This document shows positions 61,252 through 64,000 of a stretch of DNA of 64,000 bases, piece by piece; the stretch's first letter is position 1; every line of letters begins with the position of its first letter. The notes beneath the pieces were generated by a model. The model was not told the DNA's origin and ran no database searches. It worked only from the letters and a program-made list of their open reading frames with translations. Source of the DNA: JALZKA01 sp963786495 (GTDB taxonomy: Bacteria > Actinomycetota > Thermoleophilia > Solirubrobacterales > 70-9); NCBI GenBank assembly GCA_963786495.1, contig CAWAZL010000006.1, positions 1 through 64,000 of the forward strand, read 5' to 3'. The translations under genes were made by a program, and so were the position numbers.

Positions 61252-62813
61252 CTATCTCAGGGACGCTGGAGTTGCGCGTTCACGCAGCCCGCGACCCTTG
61301 TTTCCGTAGTAGTGGTAGTCGCTGCGGGTCGGGCGCGGGGTGCCGACCACAGCGAATCCTGCCGGCTTGATTCCGTTCTCTGCGAGCAGCTCGCCGAGGT
61401 GGGAGAGCTTTGCGAGGTGCGTGCGACCGAGGCGCACGACCGAGCAGCACGTCGTCGACGTAGTTCGCGAGCGGCAGCGCGTCGACAACGTCCGTCAGAG
61501 GCGGGGAGTCGATGATCACGTAATCCGCGATCTCCTTCGCGTCGTTGATCAGTTCGCGCGCCGCCGGCAGTGCGAAAAGCTCTGAGATCCAGCCACCCTC
61601 GTAATCGGCGAGGAGGAGGCCGAGGTTGGAGCCGAACTGCTCTGTCGTGATCAGTGCATCCTCCAGGTCGACACTCTCGATCAGGACGCTCACCACGCCG
61701 TGCTCGGGCTTGCAGCCGAGCGCCTTTCCGATCGAGGGGCGCCTGAGGTCAGACTCGATCAGGATCACGCTGTTGCCGGCCGCCGCCAGCGAAGTCGCGA
61801 GGTTGATCCCCGTCGTCGTTTTTCCTTCGGAAGCGGACGAGCCGGTGACGAGGATGGCGCGACTCGAAGCCGAGCGTCGCTGCACCGCGAGCGTGCCTCT
61901 CAAGCGTTCGATATGCCTCCGAGGCGGCCGGCGAGAGCTCAAGGGGGTCGATCGGCGCGTCCGTGGTCTTTATCTCCTTGGGGATGCGAGTCAGAATCGG
62001 CAGCCGGTAAAGGCGGCGGAGCTGCTCTTCGCGGCGGAGCCTGGGGTCCAGCACCTGAAGCGCGAAAGCCGCCGCGATTCCGAGAACGATGCCCGCCAAG
62101 AGCCCGGCGACGACGGTCAGGAGCGGTCGTGGGCTGACGGGCGCTGACGGCTCGGTGGCGGGCGTCTGGATCTGAAGCGTCGTGTCCTTGCTTTCGCTCC
62201 TCGCTCGGAGCTCCGCAATTCCGATATCGAGCGCGGCCGAGCCTTCACCACGGTCAAGCTGGTCTTCGAGCGCGGGGAGGTTCTCGTCGATGAAGTCGTG
62301 GATCGTCTCGGTCTGCTCTTCGATTGCCTGCTCTGCAAAAGCGTTGACCAGCTCGGTGGCTTCCTCGGGCGATGAGGCCTGGGCGCTGATGACCACGATG
62401 GCCGCTTGCGCGAGGGGCTCGGCCTGGATCGACGCCAGGAGCGCCTCCGCGCTGAGCGGGGAATCGATTTCCTCCTTGACTCTCTCGGCGACGTCGATGT
62501 TGGTGATGAGGCGTGAGGCGGTCTCTACGTCACGGGTCGGGTCCGACGACTCCCTGATGACCGGCAGGCTGATGGGGAGGGTGTCCACGGCAGGCGCGGG
62601 GTTGACGAGGATGTCGGCTGACGCCTCGTACATCCTCTCCGCTGTGGCGACGTAAAGGACCGCGATGCCCGTGGTGATCGCCGTGATCGCGATGACGATC
62701 CAGATGCGCTCGCGCAGCGTCGCGACGTAGCGCGTCAAGCCCTCCTGTTCGACAGGGGGCTGGATCCAGTCAGACGGAGTTCCCTCCGGTTGGCTGCCGT
62801 TTACGCCTTCCAC
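61252..62813 (-). CDS. Wzz-type chain-length protein fused to a BY-kinase, two frameshifts
   Basis: ATG 62813. N-terminal Wzz domain with two membrane helices (WIVIAITAITTGIAVLYVAT, about 40-60; LLTVVAGLLAGIVLGIAAAF, about 230-250) and an extracytoplasmic helical stretch. After SEAYRTL the frame shifts near 61895 into the tyrosine kinase: ILVTGSSASEGKTTTGINLA (Walker A), VILIESDLRRPSIGKAL (Walker A'), YVIIDSPPLTDVVDALP (Walker B). A second shift near 61445 gives VVRLGRTHLAKLSHLGELLA and the tail SDYHYYGNKG with clustered tyrosines, the usual autophosphorylation site. About 520 residues restored. It controls polymer length/export. Confidence 0.88.
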
Positions 62814-62885
62814 GAGCGGGTTATTCTCGCAGGGGAAGGTTGTCCCTCCGTTTCTTTCTACGCGTGTGAACGAGGAATCGCATTC

Positions 62886-63662
62886 ATGACGCGGAATTCA
62901 ATGGCTGTGATGGAGCGATTTCGTTACCGTGGCCGTATGCGACTCTGGGGCCGCGAGACTTTCAAGCCGCTTGGTGATCCAGGCAGTTCAGGCAGCGCTG
63001 AAGCCGTTTCTGACGTCCTTCAGCTCGCGGCTGAGCGCATCGAGGAAATCGTGGAAGCCGCCGAGCGCGCGGCCGCCGAGATCACCGCAGCAAGCGAGGA
63101 GCGCCTCGGCAGTGGCGAAGGCGAAGCCTCGAGCCAGATCACGCGCGAGCGGATCGTGGCGCAGCTCTCGGAATCCCTCGTCACTCGCGCAAGCGAGCTT
63201 CGGACCGAGGCTCGCGCCCTGGCTGACGTCCTCGGCCGAGCGAGCAAGCGCCTATCGGCGGCAACTCCTGCCTCCGGTGCTGCTGCCGATGTCACACCGA
63301 CACCGACACCGACACCGACCACTCCCCAGCCTGAGACGGAGCTCGCGGAGAGCATGCCGGAACTGTCGGCGCGCGTGACCGAACGCTTCAGCAAGTCGCG
63401 CGACGACGCTCCAGTTGTGTCCTCCGACAAGCGGGTCCCGTTCAAACGGCGCGTCCGCGCGGAGCGTCCGCCCAAGGCCGAAGGCAAGCGTCCATCAAAC
63501 GACGGCCTCCGGCTCTTGGCGACCCAGATGGCAGTTGCAGGATCGACCCAGGAGGAGATAGCATCGCGCCTTCGCGACGAGTTTGGCGTCGAGGACGCCA
63601 CGGCGCTCATGGGGGAATCGCCGATTGCTCGCAAGGTCAAGGAGTCCGAAACCAGTGGATAA
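62886..63662 (+). CDS. Coiled-coil protein with Thr-Pro linker and C-terminal helical domain
   Basis: ATG 62886, nine bases after GAGGAA (ATG 62937 is a later option). About 258 residues: SDVLQLAAERIEEIVEAAER, AAAEITAASEERL (coiled coil), LRTEARALADVLGRASKRLS, a (Thr-Pro)n linker near residue 140, a basic stretch (KRVPFKRRVRAERPPKAEGK), and a C-terminal helical domain LRLLATQMAVAGSTQEEIAS, RLRDEFGVEDATALMGESP that resembles a small helix-turn-helix. No signal peptide. DivIVA/septum-like scaffold or DNA-associated role is possible; function is unknown. Coupled to the next gene. Confidence 0.75.
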   Translation: MTRNSMAVMERFRYRGRMRLWGRETFKPLGDPGSSGSAEAVSDVLQLAAERIEEIVEAAERAAAEITAASEERLGSGEGEASSQITRERIVAQLSESLVTRASELRTEARALADVLGRASKRLSAATPASGAAADVTPTPTPTPTTPQPETELAESMPELSARVTERFSKSRDDAPVVSSDKRVPFKRRVRAERPPKAEGKRPSNDGLRLLATQMAVAGSTQEEIASRLRDEFGVEDATALMGESPIARKVKESETSG

Positions 63663-64000
63663 ACCCACACCCGGGTCGCAGTTGAAGGCATCGATTACCG
63701 ATGCTTCCCTCAAAATTGAAGGCATCATCGACGATGCCGAACGAGCGGCGGCGGACATCAGGGCGGAAGCCCGTGAGGAAGCGGAACGCGATGCCCGGCG
63801 AATTGTCTCCGAGAGCGGCGCTCAGCTCGCGTCGGTGCTCGAGCCCCTCATCAAGAGAGTTGAGAACCTTCGCGTCGAGTCCGCGGCGCTCATGCACGAG
63901 CTTGAAGCCGCGACGCTCGAGCTCGTCGATCTGAGCAAGCGCACGGCGGAGCCAGTCATAACGGAAGTTTCCGAGGTCGCCCGAACCCGTCATCGGAGAG
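63655..64000 (+). CDS. Coiled-coil protein, 3'-partial
   Basis: GTG 63655 with AAGGAG ten bases upstream, overlapping the previous stop by 8 bp; open to the window end (115 codons). VDKPTPGSQLKASITDASLK, IEGIIDDAERAAADIRAEAR, EEAERDARRIVSESGAQLAS, VLEPLIKRVENLRVESAALM: a heptad-rich Glu/Arg/Ala helix, comparable to the coiled coil of the preceding gene (I-x-E/D-x-AERAAA-x-I-x-A). Resembles stalk/DivIVA-type coiled coils; no family can be assigned. Confidence 0.7.
   Translation, partial: MDKPTPGSQLKASITDASLKIEGIIDDAERAAADIRAEAREEAERDARRIVSESGAQLASVLEPLIKRVENLRVESAALMHELEAATLELVDLSKRTAEPVITEVSEVARTRHRR

Overview
The window is about 64 kb of GC-rich, densely packed chromosomal DNA. The best fit is an actinobacterium of the Thermoleophilia/Solirubrobacterales type. 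This is an inference from three things: the partial secreted protein at the left edge carries the YGNVVATLCLFVVLGGVSYAA type N-terminus that is very common in that group, lipobox and RTX-type surface proteins are abundant, and GTG/TTG starts are frequent. There is no CRISPR array, prophage, insertion sequence or rRNA operon. Many genes are broken by recoverable one-base frameshifts. In the worst stretches nearly all are single-base insertions, which looks more like uncorrected sequence error than gene decay, so broken genes are described here as whole genes.

Layout. 1-6.4 kb: partial secreted protein, tRNA-Cys, an F420-type luciferase-like oxidoreductase behind a sigma-28-like promoter, a three-module secreted protein, ChrA, a VOC protein and a secreted LVIVD/RTX protein. 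6.4-18.8 kb: a catabolic block of FAD oxidoreductase, class III aminotransferase, ADP-forming acyl-CoA ligase, acyl-CoA dehydrogenase, Rieske oxygenase, BetI-like TetR regulator and a four-gene PotDBCA-like ABC importer. Two divergent promoters in this block carry an almost identical inverted repeat (TTGAC-N6-GTCAA), suggesting one regulon for uptake and breakdown of a polyamine or quaternary amine. 18.8-25.1 kb: VOC, GNAT, ATP-grasp, NfeD-like and SDR genes, tRNA-Val, nested palindromes, a second GNAT, two 19-residue membrane micro-ORFs, and a polytopic membrane protein.

25.1-42.4 kb is a translation and arginine block: thrS, infC, rpmI, rplT, a SpoU methyltransferase, pheS, pheT, argC, argJ, argB, argD. 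Two departures from the usual order stand out. About 4.1 kb (two DegT-family genes, the second without the PLP lysine, and three paralogous lipoproteins) sits between infC and rpmI. A probable lipoprotein gene is embedded between argB and argD with 4-base overlaps on both sides. 42.4-49.8 kb holds surface or secreted proteins: a Glu-Pro repeat membrane protein, a 1161-residue FG-GAP/RTX/jelly-roll mosaic, and two GHL15-type glycoside hydrolase-like proteins. A cluster of CCTAGACG octamers lies in the divergent intergenic region.

49.8-62.8 kb is an exopolysaccharide locus: extended SDR epimerase, sugar nucleotidyltransferase, five GT4/GT1-type and one GT2-type glycosyltransferase, Wzx flippase, O-antigen ligase/polymerase, and a Wzz-BY-kinase fusion. 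The right edge has two consecutive coiled-coil proteins of unknown function; the second runs off the window.
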